Source: Sphagnum compactum (taxonomy: Eukaryota; Bryophyta; Sphagnopsida; Sphagnales). From it: DNA of 64,000 bases. A program made the position numbers and the translations under genes. Positions within the stretch are counted from its first letter, which is position 1. Every line of letters begins with the position of its first letter. The stretch is from positions 1,426,001-1,490,000 of the forward strand of contig OZ234498.1 in the NCBI GenBank assembly GCA_965153455.1, read 5' to 3'. Positions 34,621 through 48,548 of the stretch are shown here, in pieces. The notes beneath the pieces are model-generated. The model did not search any database, had not been told where the DNA came from, and was given only the letters and a program-made list of their open reading frames with translations.

Positions 34621-37184
34621 TAAGATTTTTTATAGTCCAACATCGTGCTCAAATAGAAAGGGTAAAAGGGAAAAAAATCTTTCTCCTTTCCACTTAAGTG
34701 TCTTTAATCTCACCTAACTACTTCCTATGGAAATGATGGTTATCCATTATTTTATCCATATCATCCCTTCTAGATCCTAATTAGTTATTGACACTAAAAT
34801 AATCATTAGTCCCTTCTAGATCCTAATTAATTATTGACACCAACATAACCACTGATCCTTTTTAAAACTTTAATTAAACTTAACATCAACTCCATAATTG
34901 ATAGTATTAACTATTCTATTTACTATCAATTAACCCATTCATGGTTGGGGTATCCAAAAGTATTGTCTAACTTAAAAAAGGATTGCAAAGGACAAATTTG
35001 CATTTTTATAACATTTATTCAGTGTGTTTTTGTTAAAACAAACCAAAATCACCCATGTGATTGAATCTTATAAAGAGTGGGTAGTTTAATCAAAATGACG
35101 TGGCCAAATATGATTAATCATTCAAGAAAAATATTATTAGATTCAGAATTTACATGTCAACATAAAAGTTGTTTTAATTCTTATGACCCAATTTACGGAG
35201 AATGGTACAACATATTAATATGTAAGGGTGCATGAAAGTCAAAACAGGTAACAAGGAGCCAAAAAGGGCATTGGATACTAAACATAATCAGTCAAAATAA
35301 AATATTTATTTATTTATTACCATTTGAAACCATAGTAATGACAACAAGTTAGTCATTTTTCCCTCGTATGAATGTCAAAGAGCTTAGAATAAAAATTAAA
35401 TTTTGATTTTAATTTAGGACGCTTGAAAATGTACACCTATTATGTCAAATGGAATCAAGTTTGCAAAGGACTATCCAAAGGATTCATATAATAAAAGAAT
35501 TTTCATTGAAAAAAATATAAATAATAAAAACATATTAGCCACACTAAAAAAACACTCGTAATTTTAAAAATGTGGAATTTTAAAACTTTCAAAATTCAAA
35601 GAATGTTTCAAAATTAATTTTGAATTTTAGAGCTTCAAGAGTCTTTTACCACATATAAAGGGGTTATAATGCACATGATGTATTAAAAGAAGTTATACCT
35701 TAAAGTATAATAAAACTAAACGATGTGAAATTTTAATTTTTGGTGATGACTTAAAATTTTGGTCATTTTTCAAAAATGAAACATTGAATTTATAAGGAAT
35801 ATGCACACTTTTAAAAATTCATATTTATTCAATAATGAATAACAAAAAAAAATGATGCATTGGAGAAAATTTAAATATTTTTTAAAACACAATATAGACA
35901 TATATAATTTATATATAAATGATTTGTCTTTTTTACTTATGATCTTTTGATGTGAAGTATGTAAAATTTAAGTTACCAAAAATTTCATTCAAAAGTTTAT
36001 TTGCGTGTAAAATGTTTTTTGGGAAAAAAGACTTGCAATCTTTTTCCAAATTGATCCTTTTGGCTCTTAGTTACAAGTTTTGACCCATGTATTGAAAAAA
36101 AATCCCATAAATATGTCATTGAAGTGTTTTGAAGACCTTCAAAAAGTTTACTAAATAGTGAAACCACACATTACATGCTTGATTAACTTGGTTTAGTAGA
36201 TGTGCACCTTATAATTGCATTAGATTTATAGTGGATTGTTGTATGCATGCATTTAAAATGATGTCATATTAAACCAATAAATTTTTAAAGAATAAATTGG
36301 ATCTATAGTAGACATCTCATTTTCAATCCCTTTAAATAAATAAATTCCTTGTTTTAACTATATTTTTATAATATATGAAAGAATCAAATGGAATGCATTA
36401 AATATTGTAACTTAAATTGCAATTTTTGTTAATGGATAAGCAATGTTTACATTTATGTTTAGCAATGTTGATGGGATGAATTTGATTATATTGTGCACCA
36501 TATGAAAATTTTGAAAGCTACATAGAATTCATTTTGAATGAATTGCACAAGGAAATTATTATTTTTTTGGTTCATTTGGTTGATTGTTTATATTCATTAG
36601 GCTTAGAATTTGTAGCCTCAAGTATAGGTCACATGTGTAGCAAATAACATGTCAAGTTGTTTATATAATCTTATTTGTAAATTTTATGCATTTATGGGTT
36701 TTAATTAAAATGTTGATGCACAAAAATTCATACACATGAAAAAAACACCACCACCATATGAATTATTCTATTTTGGACTATTCAAATTTTCTCACTTATA
36801 TTATTTTGATTAGATTTTATGTTTGGAAAAAATTAATAAAAACCCTTGAAATGTTGTGTCAAAAAAGTGGTACCTTGATTGTGAATAAGCTCACCAATAA
36901 TTAAGAATAATTGAAGGTATTAGTTCTTTACAATGACCACAATATATTGTCCATACATGTCCATTATCAAATTTTTAAATAATTTTAGGTGTAAATGTCA
37001 TGAGTTGAATACTAAACTCCTTAAATACTCATCCATTTTTGGTCCACCCTAGTGAACCAAAACCTTACTAAGTTGTCAATTGAAATTGTCAATACCCTAC
37101 AATTGGTAAGGTAGATCCTTACCAAAGGATCTACCTTTTGGACAAAGTTCCTAAAGGCGAACATAAGGAGATTTGAAAGAATGC
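34621..37184. other. AT-rich non-coding stretch
   Basis: No internal retrotransposon domains follow the LTR. A local near-repeat, CCCTTCTAGATCCTAATTA, occurs twice near 34765-34830. Otherwise I see nothing assignable until copia similarity begins. Confidence 0.5.
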
Positions 37185-37950
37185 ATGATACACAATGACA
37201 TCTATGGGCCATGTAAGGTTAGATCATTGGGTGTAGCACATTATTTTACACCCTTCATTGACAACATGAGTCAAAAGACATGGGTGAGGTTTTGAAGACA
37301 AAAGATGAAACTTTTGAAACATTCAAGAACTCAAGTAGGTAGTTGAAAAGAAATTGGCAAAAAAATCAAGATGAGTTAAATTTTAGGGTTTAGGGGGGGA
37401 AAATAAATTTCCAAAAGGTTGAAGGACTATTACAAATAATATAGGAATAAGGCAAGAACTAAATCAAACCCCACTCACATGAACAAAATTGTGTACAATT
37501 GAAAATAAAAGTAGTTTCTTCCTAAAAATAACAAGATGCACTATAGCAAAAGGAGATCACCAAAACATTTATGGGCTAAACAAATAAACTTGGCATGCTA
37601 TTTGCACAATAAGAAACCTTAAAAAATCCTTGGGGTAAAAAAAGAAAATGGAAAAATTAGGATACTTTAAGAGAAAACCCAACATGTTAAACTTGAACAT
37701 CTTTGGAACGAAGGCCTATCTCACACTCCTAAAACAAAGAAAAACAAGATCAAAAAACATGTCCATTCTAGGAATATTGATTAGGATAGATGAAATGACC
37801 AAAACTTATCGATGTTACATATTTTCACTATGGAAGGCAATAATTTCTAGAGATGTAGTGGTAGATGAAAACACATATCAGAAACCGAAAGAAAAAATGT
37901 ATAAGAAAAATCCTAGAAAGGATATGAACCACCTATAAACCCAGTTAATG
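37185..37950 (+). mobile_element. Ty1/copia integrase relic
   Basis: Reading from 37185, IHNDIYGPCKVRSLG leads to FIDNMSQKTWVRF. This is the plant copia integrase core with its first aspartate (GAC 37197-37199) and second conserved aspartate (GAC 37260-37262). Further on come RSPKHLWA, ACYLHNKKP and the open frame from 37648. That frame holds LNIFGTKAY, KNMSILGILI and ISRDVVVDE, the usual C-terminal end of copia integrase. Stops and frameshifts intervene. Gag-protease upstream and reverse transcriptase downstream were not found, so this is a fragment. Confidence 0.75.
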
Positions 37951-39712
37951 AACATCTTAAGAAATCAGGAAAATTACAACTTGTTCAATTTAAAATTGGA
38001 AGCACCAGGGACAATCTTTAATAATATGAACTACTTGATCCAAACCAACAAAAACCCACTCAAACATATTCAAAAACATTGGACACTAAAATAAATGAAC
38101 ATTTTAGATCCAACCCTCTTCATTTCATGTGAGTTTTATTGTTATTGACTAATCCTTTGCTACATACTAATAAACGTTACAAGGAAATTTGAAAACCATG
38201 AAAATCTTTTAAGGTTAAAACCTAAGCTTTCAAGTTCAATGACTCCATCAACCTGAAGATGCTTTTACATAAATACATGTAAAGTGTGTCTTTTGTCATC
38301 TCTTTTATTTCCCCTTCCTATCCAACTCTTCATTTGTGTCGTATGGATGAATCCTTTTTTTTTGGTGTGAAATTTTGCACAAATGCCCCAAAAAATAAGA
38401 AATTTTGATCACATATTCATTGTTTTTTGGGAAAAAGACTTCGAATTTGTTTTTGGCAGGTTCCAACTTTGATTTTAGTTTGGGGGTAATAGTTTTAGCA
38501 ATTTTCCACTTGTTGGACATATTCTAGAAACTTAAATCCTTCTTGGAATGCTCGCAATTAATGCAACATCAAAAAATTGAAAAAAAAAAGGAAGAAAAAA
38601 ACATTGGTATGGATTGATTGCATGCATGGCCACCTTTTAAGTTTTTCATGGACATTTTTTTCCCATGCGAACATGACAATTTTCCAGGAATTTTGAGATA
38701 TTTTGAGCTTCACACAAAATTTTGAGTTAGTGAAGATTGCACCATGTCTGTTTCGTGCTTGAGATTGTAAGTTTGAAGGCTTTATTTCTTGTTTAAATTT
38801 TTTTTTTTGGGAAAGATTGTACATGAGGTTTTGTTTTTGAGTTCTAAAAATTAGGGTTTCGTGTTGGAAATTCTTAGTTAGGGTGTTCCTCTGATGTTTA
38901 GTGGGTTGGACTTTGGGCTCAAAATTATGTGGAAGATTTATATGGCAGTGCTGGCATTCTTTCCCTTATTTTAAGCTATGGATCTTGGACCTTCTTTGAC
39001 CCAATTCTGACCCAATTCTGAAGATTTCTTGACATACTTCACAGCATTGTTGCTACTTTGCCAATCCTGCAGATTGCTTTTTACTTCACACCAGTATTGC
39101 TAGTTTGCCAACTTTATGCAAGATCAAACTACATTCTTTTGAACTTTGAAGTGATAAATTCCATGTACATGCTTGAAACCTTTCATATTTTCTAATTATC
39201 CTTTTTCATTTTCTTTGCATTTCTTAACCAAGAGGTTGGTTACATGTACTAGATTACAATCCAGAACCTAAAACAATGCATTCTATGATTGTATCCATCA
39301 ACCAATCTATGCTCCAAGTATTCAAGTTTCAACTTCACAAGTATTGAATTGGACTTCTGTGCTTTGGCTATTATTATTCTCTTCATCGCTTTAATTTTGA
39401 GATACAATTTTATAGACACATTTTGATGCATCTTGCCTGATAAAGTGATTAAAAACAAAGTGATGTTGTGGGTATAAAATCTTTTCTGATTTTGTTTAAA
39501 TTATCAGATCAGGATTGTGGATACACACTCTCCTTGTACTCAGAGATGCAACAGCATCATGTGTCTGGTCCAAGTTTAAATTTGACAACTTTCTATTTAT
39601 CTAACAATCTTTTAGGGTTACAGATTTTCATAAAGCTTGGAACTCTTGGGTGCAGGTTTTTAGGTTTGATCAGAAAGGTGTGGAGCAGGTGGGACAGAAA
39701 AAGCTGGTTGTG
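37951..39712. other. Upstream region of the DDI1 gene
   Basis: Mostly AT-rich with no other gene. GACCCAATTCT is tandemly repeated at ~38998-39020. Sequence from roughly 39.4 kb to the ATG probably includes promoter and 5' UTR of the gene starting at 39713. I cannot place a TATA box with confidence. Confidence 0.45.
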
Positions 39713-42700
39713 ATGAAGGTGATTGTAATGACAGATGGTGAGAAACTCATAACTGTGGATGTTGATCCCGAAGAACCGGTTTGCCCCTTGCCTTGTTTTA
39801 CACACCTGACCCAGAATTGAGCTTATAGAATCATCATCATTTTACATTTTCACAGCCCAACACAGCTCAAATTATCATTGGGTTTAGACTTGGTGCCTTA
39901 CTATAAATTTTGGAGATGTTCTTTGAGGTTCAGACATAGCATTTGTTGGATTTGATTCATCTTACAACAGTCAATTTATGTACAGTGTTGATCATTGAAT
40001 TATGGAGCTGAAGCTCTTATGGTGATCTTTCAGGTGGAGAATTTGAAGGCTATCCTTGAGGTGGAGGTGTGTCACAGTCTCTAATATTAGCTCTTTCACT
40101 GCATTGTCTACCATTAGGGTTGTGGTTTCCATAATTTAGTCACAGTCGGAGAATGGAGGTGGAGACTTCCAAGGACATGGTGTTGTCACCCTCATGCCAA
40201 TGTTGTGTTATTTGGTCTGGTGCATATGTCTTGAACCAGTCAGTCATGCTTGTGTTCGGGAATTGTGTCATCATTCTTCTTGTTCTGAACTTCATGATGT
40301 TATTGGGGGTTCCACGAGCTGGGACAGACAGGAGTATCCTTGATCAACCAGCAAATTTTGCTAGATGGGAGAGAATTGCAAGACACAATGCAACTTAGAG
40401 CTGCAGGGCTTAAGGAAAATTCAATGCTCAAGCTCATCTCAAAATTAGCACCCTCCAGGTACATCCCATGTCCATTCTCCAAAAGATCAGATTGTTCACA
40501 GTTGAACTTCTGACATTATTCTGAGCTTGTGTACATATATCTTGTGTGCTTTTGTTGAACATCAGTTTGGAATATGTGCCAAATTTGGAGACATATTTAC
40601 TTTTTGATGTCCACCTCTCTGATGGGGATAAGGACTGTATTCTGGATTTGATCAGCACTGTGTTATGGGTGCTTAATTTTGGATTTGATATCTGGGAGAT
40701 ATCAATCCAAATACCAATCCCTGGAATTAGAAGTATCAGATTTTTTACATCTGTGATTAGTTGAGTTTCAAATTTCTGCTCATGATTCATATGTGAAGGT
40801 GCATTACATTCAGAAAGTTGAGTAATGCACAGTGCAGGGTGGTCGAATGCAAGCAATTGGTCCATAAACCCAGATGGATCAGCTGCCAATCCCATTGCAC
40901 TTCAGAAGCAGCTGAGGGGTGATACTTTGGCCATGGCTCAGCTCCAAAAGGTAGGGTATTCCATGAGCCCTTGATGTGTACACCCTCTCTAAACTGACAC
41001 TCCAACCTCAAGTGGCTGAGTATAAATATGTCTTTAGTGTTAGGATGTGGGACTGATGGTATTTGAGAATTGTGTACTAGCACAACACCGGTCTCCATTT
41101 TTCCAAAAAGATGATTACCACTAGGACTGTACATGTTTGTTTCTATGCAGGAAGGTGGGTATCAGACCTGATTTTTGTGAAAACCTGTAGAATCTGAACT
41201 CTAAGCAAAGGTATGTGGTTGATTGACTGTTTTTGCACTGGGTGTGCAGAGGAACCCTGAGATAGCACAGGCAGTGATGCAGAATGATATAGAGTTGTTC
41301 CAAAGGCTTTTGCAACAACAGCATCAACGCCGTTTAGACCTGAAACACCAATCTCAGCAGCCAAGTGTGAGTGGCATATTATGTGTGATGGAACAACCTT
41401 ATGCATCAACACTCCCTGATTTGTTACAGTCCCATGTGGTCCAATTTGTACTGGAGAGGTTTCATTAGACACCCACCTAAAGACAGTCAGACCTGGATTA
41501 CTCCTGAGAGCCACAAGTTGTTAGACATGTACAAGTCATGTTGATTCCAACTAGCTTCTTTTCTACTTCAATCCATATCCATGCATTGGTTTAGTCCTTT
41601 GTTTATTGCTCACTTTTCCTTTGTTTCTGTCATAATTCAAGGGGAATGGGAGACCTTCTAAAAGGCAACATCATTTGGAGGAGGAAAGCCCTGACAACTC
41701 CATGCTGTGAAACATCATTTGATCGGAACTGTTGAAATTGTTATTTTCTTGCATAAGTCTTGTGATCACCCAATATCATGCAGAATCTGTTTATTTTGCA
41801 AATTGAATTCAGATCATTGTCTGGGTCATGAAGGTCAACCATCAATATACAGATACATAGTTTTCTCCCATAAATTCAAAAACAGGAATAAGAGCTAGTA
41901 TTCAAGGGTGCTCGAAGAGGAAAATTGTACTTTCAGGCAGTGATGGTCATGCGTCTTGTTGTTGCAGGAATTGTCAAATGCAGATCCTTTTGATGTGGAT
42001 GCACAAAAGAGAATTGAAGAATCAATCCGACAGGTTATATATTTTTTCTTCCCATGTGCTATCTCAAATCTTTTTGTTGTGAATGAACATAAAGGCACAA
42101 GGGCCACAAGCAAAGTGGTAGGTTTTGTATGGGTCAAGACTGAGTCTTCACTTTGCTTCCAGAAATGTGACAGAAACTCAGGGTGCAGATTCTGTTTAAC
42201 ACGATTTGCCCAGATTTTGAGTAGATAATTATATACTGGTGTCTACCCATCATTGGAAGTCAATGAAGTAAGTTGGTAGTCATGGCAGCTTGTCACTGCT
42301 GTTTGTGATGAAGGTGATGGTCTGACACTTTGTGAGTGACTCGCATGAGGTTCTGACTGCACTCATTGTCATGTTACCTTCAATTTGTTTGTTGTGGAGA
42401 TTTAAACTCTTCAGTTTCATAGATTTGAATAATAGGTTCATCGGACCTCCTTGTGCTGGTGCAGAAAAATGTGTATGACAATTGGGAGGCAGCTCTTGAA
42501 TATAATCCTGAATCCTTTGCCCGTGTGGTATGCCAATTTCCTGAAAAACCTTTGCACTAAGTTATAGTCTCTGGAACTTCTACACCAATGTTTGAATGAT
42601 TTTCAGAAACACTTAGTGAGTTGGAGTGTACTAAAAATCCTCCATTGGGATTGTTGGTTTCAGATAATGCTCTATGTGGATATGGAGGTTAATGGCATCG

Positions 42701-45697
42701 CACTCAAGGTATGTGAGAGGATGCTGATCCCTACCACAGGATGACCTTATGTCTCCCACATAGTGTTTTAAGCCATTGTTGTCTATCCCTTCTTTCCTAT
42801 CAAAAGAAAATACATGAGTCATTTGACCTTGATGTTGCGCTGTCAGCCCAGTCTCACACAAAAAAAAAACTTAGTAAACAACAGCCACTTGTAGATAAAT
42901 GTCAGTGTGTTGGTGTACTTGGAATAGATGTTTCTCTTATTCATTCTCCATTGTGACAAAACTTGTACAATCTGATGATTCTAAATTTGTCAGACCAAAA
43001 TTGGACAGGCATTTGTGGATAGTGGAGCACAGAGCACAATAATCTCAAAAAATTGTGCAGAACGCTGTGGGTAAATACTCTGGTCTACCCACATCTGTTC
43101 ATGTAGTACACTGGCATCACTGGAACATCAAGCCAATAGTACACTGGTAGGACTCATGATTGCCATCCAAGTGGTGGATTCAAGTATATTCTCCATCATT
43201 GCTGTTGTTGGAGTTAACTTGGTGAACAATGCGCTTGGCCTAGTCATTATGACTGCTCAAGAATAACAGATCAATCAAGACATTGTTCTACTTGGTTCAA
43301 GTGTGGCAATCTTGCCTTATCTCACATGTAATTTTGGCGCAGGCTCTTAAGGCTTTTGGACAGACAGTATACAGGCATTGCAAAAGGAGTTGGCCAATCA
43401 GAGATTGTGGGTCGCATTCATGTTGCACCCCTCAAGGTAAGATTATGACCCGCCATTGAAATGGCATACTAGGTTGTACAGAACCCATATGCATACATTT
43501 GCATTTCACAAGTTAACAATTTGCATTACATCAAAGCCCAGTCCATGCCTTTTGCTCTCAGAGTTCTCTTGCTACCTGACCTGCTGCTTAGGCCTGCTGA
43601 GTACAATCTTGTCCTGAATGTTGGAGATATTCTCCAAGTCCTAGTCACAGAAACATTTCCAACTATTTTGCATTTATGACAGGGATTGGCAGTGGTTTTG
43701 GGTACAGATAGGGAGGAACTACTATCCATGTTCCTTCACAGTGCTGGATCAATCAGATCTTGGGTTTATATTTGGCCTGGACATGCTCCGTAAGCACCAG
43801 GTGAAATTCCCAAATATACATACAACCAAGCATTCAAAAGAGTTACTACATATCCAGATGTCACAGGATTTATAGATTGATTTATTGGATTCATTCATGC
43901 TAAATGGTGCATCCTCTGTCAGTTACAATGTGGATTGGATGGGCTGGATAGTGTACAATAGATCTGAAGGAAAACAAATTGTGGGTTGGTGGAGGTGAAA
44001 TTGCAGTCCCCTTCTTGCAAGGTACTTTTCTAAATGCGTAGCAGTGCTATCCCATCTGAGTACTTGGCATTGACATAAATTGGCAGGCAATTATAATGCA
44101 GATATTATGTTAGATCCACTGCCATCTTCTCAAGGAAGGTGTTTGCAATCAATCTGACAGTAAGTAATGGTATCATCTGAAGAAGACATGATCAACAAAC
44201 CAAAATGTTAGCTATGGTAGCAAGTCCCTGTTTTTCTTCTGTGAAAGCCTGAGTCTACCAAGGTCCAAGATCAAACATGGAACCGATGCTAGAGCTGTTA
44301 CTTCGAATAATGAAATCCACATATGCCAGAAAATTGTGTTGGCGAATGTTTTACCATTCTTTATGTCTTCCTGAACATGACAGTCTGTTTTGGTTTCAGA
44401 AAATGATTTGCCCTTGCATTTACATGACGATACTCGACTAGAGGAACTCCCATCATCTGCTGTGAGCCTCTCTCAACCTTGTTTCTCCACTACTCCTGTA
44501 GATGTTTTGAGAAATTTGTGGGTTCACATTTTGGAAATTTATTTTTTCAAGTTCCACTGAGAAGCTGGCTACCTCCAAAAGCCTTATTGCAACATTGCCA
44601 CTAATGCAATCTCATAACACTTTGTTGGATTCAAAAACAGGGAACCACAAGCAGCAGCCTGGCAGTGGAGTTGGGCCCACCAGTTCCCATGAATTCACCT
44701 ATTAGTACTTCCAGTACATGCTCCTGCTTATATCCACTTTCTCTGTCTGAGGAATTTTTTTGGGGATTTTCCTTTAAGCTATTAGAACTTGGTTCCAAAC
44801 CCACATCAGCTGTTTATGAATTTAAAATTCTCATTGGTAGCTATTGAGGTTTGCAGGAGCTCTTCTTATATTCATCAGAAAATGGTGAATTGTGGTGCTG
44901 GCCATCATTCTCTGTAGTTGGAAGATCATGTAGTGTCTCAGGTTGCTTTAGTGGTATGATCAAATCCAAGGTACCATTGGCACTTGGGGCCTCAACTGAT
45001 TTGATCAAATATTTATGTCTTTGAGTGCAGTAAGCACCCATGATGGGAAGAAGAGAGCCAGAAGCCCACAGGTGAATGATTCACACTAATTATTTTTACT
45101 TTTCCCATCACCACACTGTTATGATTTGTGGGAATCTTGTGACAGCTAAGGTCACAATGTCCATGGACATAAACATGCATGATGATTCTTTCATAATTAT
45201 ATAGTAGTTCCAGTCACTCCTTTGTTAATGTTTAGGATAACTTGACTCAGTCACTCTCAAAATTCCCAGATCTGCCTGGAGTAACTGGGAAGAAAATGTG
45301 GTGGACTTCTTGGTCTGATTGCCCTCAAATTGGCTTCATTTTATGTCCAAAAATCTCTCACCAATTGGAGGTGTAATTCAAACATATGAGATTTAAATTG
45401 GTTTCAATTGCTCATAAATCTTCAACTTCAAAGGAGTTTTGCGGGAAGTTGTTGAGAATTAAGAACTGTACAATTCACTAACTGCCCATATTGTTGTCAT
45501 ATTGTGTTCACTATGCTTGAATGTCTGGCTTCAATCTGTTACTGTTTTCTAATGTCTGCACATTGCAGGCATCAGAGTGGGATGGAAAGGTGCAAAGACT
45601 TGTGGAGTTGGGGTTTGACAAGAACTTGGTGCTTCATGCTCTTTGTCTATTTCAAGGAGATGAAGATCAAGCAGCTGGGTACCTGTTTGGTGGCTGA
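39713..45697 (+). CDS. DDI1: DDI1-type ubiquitin receptor and aspartic protease, 16 exons
   Basis: Proteasome shuttle with a retropepsin-like protease fold. Exons: 39713-39778, 40034-40066, 40328-40458, 40833-40950, 41250-41366, 41968-42033, 42465-42527, 42664-42708, 43009-43070, 43343-43436, 43708-43800, 43952-44021, 44400-44461, 44641-44704 (or -44713), 45031-45071 and 45569-45697. All junctions are GT-AG and phases agree, giving ~417-420 residues (about the length of Arabidopsis DDI1). The N-terminal ubiquitin-like domain starts MKVIVMTDGEKLITVDVDP. The middle holds ADPFDVDAQ-type sequence, then the protease domain with catalytic AFVDSGAQST and FGLDMLRKHQ. The C-terminal UBA (LVELGFDKNLVLHAL) ends LFGG before TGA. 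An alternative exon 9 acceptor at 42993 would add five codons; the family favours 43009. It appears intact. Confidence 0.92.
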
Positions 45698-46894
45698 AGC
45701 ATACAATTTTCAGGACAATATAATGTAGAACTCATCAGGTATTAACCATGTCAGATGTTCTTATGGTTGCCTCTTCATGGTGTGGATATGATGCTTGATG
45801 TCAAAGCACAATGCATAACTCTCACAAAGACTTTTGCACCAGTCTTAGATGAGTGTAGATTTAGATAGTAAATTTGTTTCTTCAGGTTTAATGGTTGTCT
45901 GCCCTTTCAGGAGGCCTTGATCCCTGACAATTATCCCTAACATGGTCCATCTCAAGAGCTAGAATTTCCTACAAATTTACACACCAAATTTCTATATTGC
46001 ATACATCAAACATTGGAACATGGGTTTGTCATTTGTGATATGGAATAGAATAGCTTCTATTTTACATAGATGTGAACCATGATATCATTTTTGATGCTTA
46101 CATTCTTTAAGAGTTGGTCTCCAAGGTGTTTGCTAATTGGCAAAGTTCACCAATGTAACTTCACTTTGTTACTCCAATGAGCAAATTTGGTGCCTTGGTT
46201 CTATATTTACCCATCCAATTGAACAAGAAGGCCTTATAGAACACCGACTACGGTTGCCAGTTGGATGACAAATCTTGCGGTGGATTGGATGGCTTGTCAA
46301 GTTCAGCATCAAGGTTGGTAGAATTGAACATGAATCAATTGGTTGGGGTGTTTGATGGATGTACATGGGGAAAACCCATTTAAGGTCCAATGGAGCATGG
46401 AAAGATGGTTTTAAAGGTCCAGTGGAAATATAGCAGTTGGATTGGAGGCAGAAAGGTGTCAAATCAATGTCTAATCACTAGAAGAGCACCTATAAAACAT
46501 GGTGACTTTGTTCAAGGCAACTAGCAAGTCAGCAAATACTTTTGAGATGCTCAAATCAAATTTTTAGCAACCCTTTGATTGATTTGCCAGCACTCAATTC
46601 CATCATCTCTTTTGGAGATGCAATAGGAGGTGTAGAGTGTCATAGGCTATTGCACAGTCTGCACATGTACTCTTCTAAGCCTACTCTGCAATTAACCAAA
46701 TGACATGAATGAAAACCCCACATGAAGCTCTCAAGAGTATTGTGTAGTGAAGTTGCAACAGCCAAAGATATATTTGAAGTTGGAGGAAGTGTTACTTGTG
46801 CTATTGGAAACAATAGTAGCACTGTGATCGCTCTCAATGAAACATGGCAGTGAGCTGTTACAAAACATTTTGTTCCAGAGAAATGTATGTGGCT
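45698..46894. other. DDI1 3' flank and DUF247 3' flank
   Basis: The two genes converge here. The first few hundred bases probably contain the DDI1 3' UTR. No further coding exon is recognised; the minus-strand frames at 46169-46462 and 46640-46837 have no domain. Confidence 0.5.
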
Positions 46895-48548
46895 TCAATG
46901 TTGTTTCTTTGGAAACAATGACATGTAAGCCTGAATACATGCGGCAATGATAACAATGGTGGCAGTCAAGAAAGAGATCACATACCATGGTCTAGAACAA
47001 AACAACTCACGGTATTCAGTCCAGAGGACATACTTCATGGATTGGCAATGCTTCTTAATTTGGGCCTTCATCTGGTGGAAATCTGCTGATGAGCCAGTGA
47101 TGATGAAATAAGAAAGAGATCACATACCATGGTCTAGAACAAAACAACTCACGGTATTCAGTCCAGAGGACATACTTCATGGATTGGCAATGCTTCTTAA
47201 TTTGGGCCTTCATCTGGTGGAAATCTGCTGATGAGCCAGTGATGATGAAATTCTTGCTCAAGCTACTCCACATCTCCAGTGCTTTCATGTCATTCCCGAG
47301 GTGGTTATGAATCACACCACAATCAATCAGCAATTTCACATCGTTTTTGCTGTGTATGAGATCTAGCATGAGGAGCATGTATTGATTGAAAGCACATGAA
47401 TCCGTGCAGAGGGATTCATACAAGGAAAGATTGTGGAAGAGAGCTCTCGTTTTGTCTTCCAGGTCTATGCACGGTAGATACAGACAGCCTCTTCTGAAGG
47501 AGATGTGTTCCAATGTGCCAGAAATCTTCTTAAGCCTAATGCCAGTTTTCTTCAAGCTCATTGCTGGCTCTATGCTGAGGTGAGGATGGGTAGGCACTCG
47601 ACCTAATCCTTAGGGCCACAAATCATGTTGTGAACGCAATCCAAGATGTGTCGACAACTGCCCAATGTACCTGGATTGTAGGTAAGATTCAGATACTCGC
47701 GCATGGTGTAGTCGTTTCCATCAATGATGAGTTGATCAGGAAATGGAGAAGCACATTCCATTGCCTCCTTTAAGATCTTGTCCAAGGCTTCAATTTCTTC
47801 AGCAGTGTCATCGTTGGTATGAGTACTTGAGGCACTCTGCACACAGTTGTTGCTGCACTTCTTGACGACTTTCCTCACTAATTCCATTGGTATCTGATTT
47901 TCCAACAAAACAATATCTCCCAGTGCTAAGGCTTGCAGTCTTGGAATTGCATATGGGCTCTGTAGCAAAGACTCGAGCGCAGGTGTGACTTGCGAGACGG
48001 AACCAAAACGTAGAACTAGAAATAGGGCGTCTAAAGCTAGCAAGTACTTCACTTCGCGCTCGTTGAAATTGGTCGTCAATTGATCATGTAGACCATATGA
48101 TTTCAGTACCCTCCGACAGTCGTCCACAATCTCATCGCATGAAATCATCCCACGCAGATCCTACTAGCCCAAATGCTGCGGTGGCACAAATTTTCATAGC
48201 TTCGGATCCACCAACGTGAAGGGCACCACGGTTATGGAGACCAAACCGCCATTCTTTTGGAGTGAAATCTTCTGGTGGCGATCGCAAATAGTCTGGCAGC
48301 TTGAATACCAGAACCTCCTCATCCATGTAATTCTGATAACTGCGTAGCGCAGATTGCACTTGGGTCACCCAATCTAGCTGTGCTTGAGCTTCGACGCGGT
48401 GAGCATCTGAATCTATGGCCGCCATGTTGTGGAAATTGCTCAGCGATAAAGTTAGATACAGTAATGGTTCCAGTAAAACGTTCACTGAGTCTTTAATAAC
48501 ACCTGCACCAGTTACCCATTTGCAAACGCGATTGCGCAGATCAGACAT
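46895..48548 (-). pseudogene. DUF247 (UPF0481) family gene with two frameshifts
   Basis: The minus-strand ATG at 48546-48548 starts MSDLRNRVCKWVTG. Family hallmarks follow: YLLALDALFLVLRF, then ALGDIVLLENQIPMELVRK, then a C-terminal part with LKKTGIRLKK, DVKLLIDCGVIHNHLG and KALEMWSSLSKN. DUF247 proteins are plant-specific, usually with a C-terminal membrane anchor; their molecular role is poorly known, though some act in grass self-incompatibility. Reading shifts by one near 48137 (WDDFM to DEIVDD) and again near 47600. A 142-bp tandem duplication near the C-terminus shifts the frame once more, to a stop at about 47055. The ancestral end (YVISFLTATIVIIAACIQAY anchor, stop 46895-46897) survives in the outer repeat unit. 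Frameshifts could be sequencing errors. Confidence 0.8.
46968..47251. repeat. Perfect 142-bp tandem duplication in the DUF247 gene
   Basis: Units 46968-47109 and 47110-47251 are identical base for base. Since 142 is not a multiple of three, the duplication puts the C-terminal membrane-anchor codons out of frame. Perfect identity means a very recent event or an assembly artefact. Confidence 0.9.
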
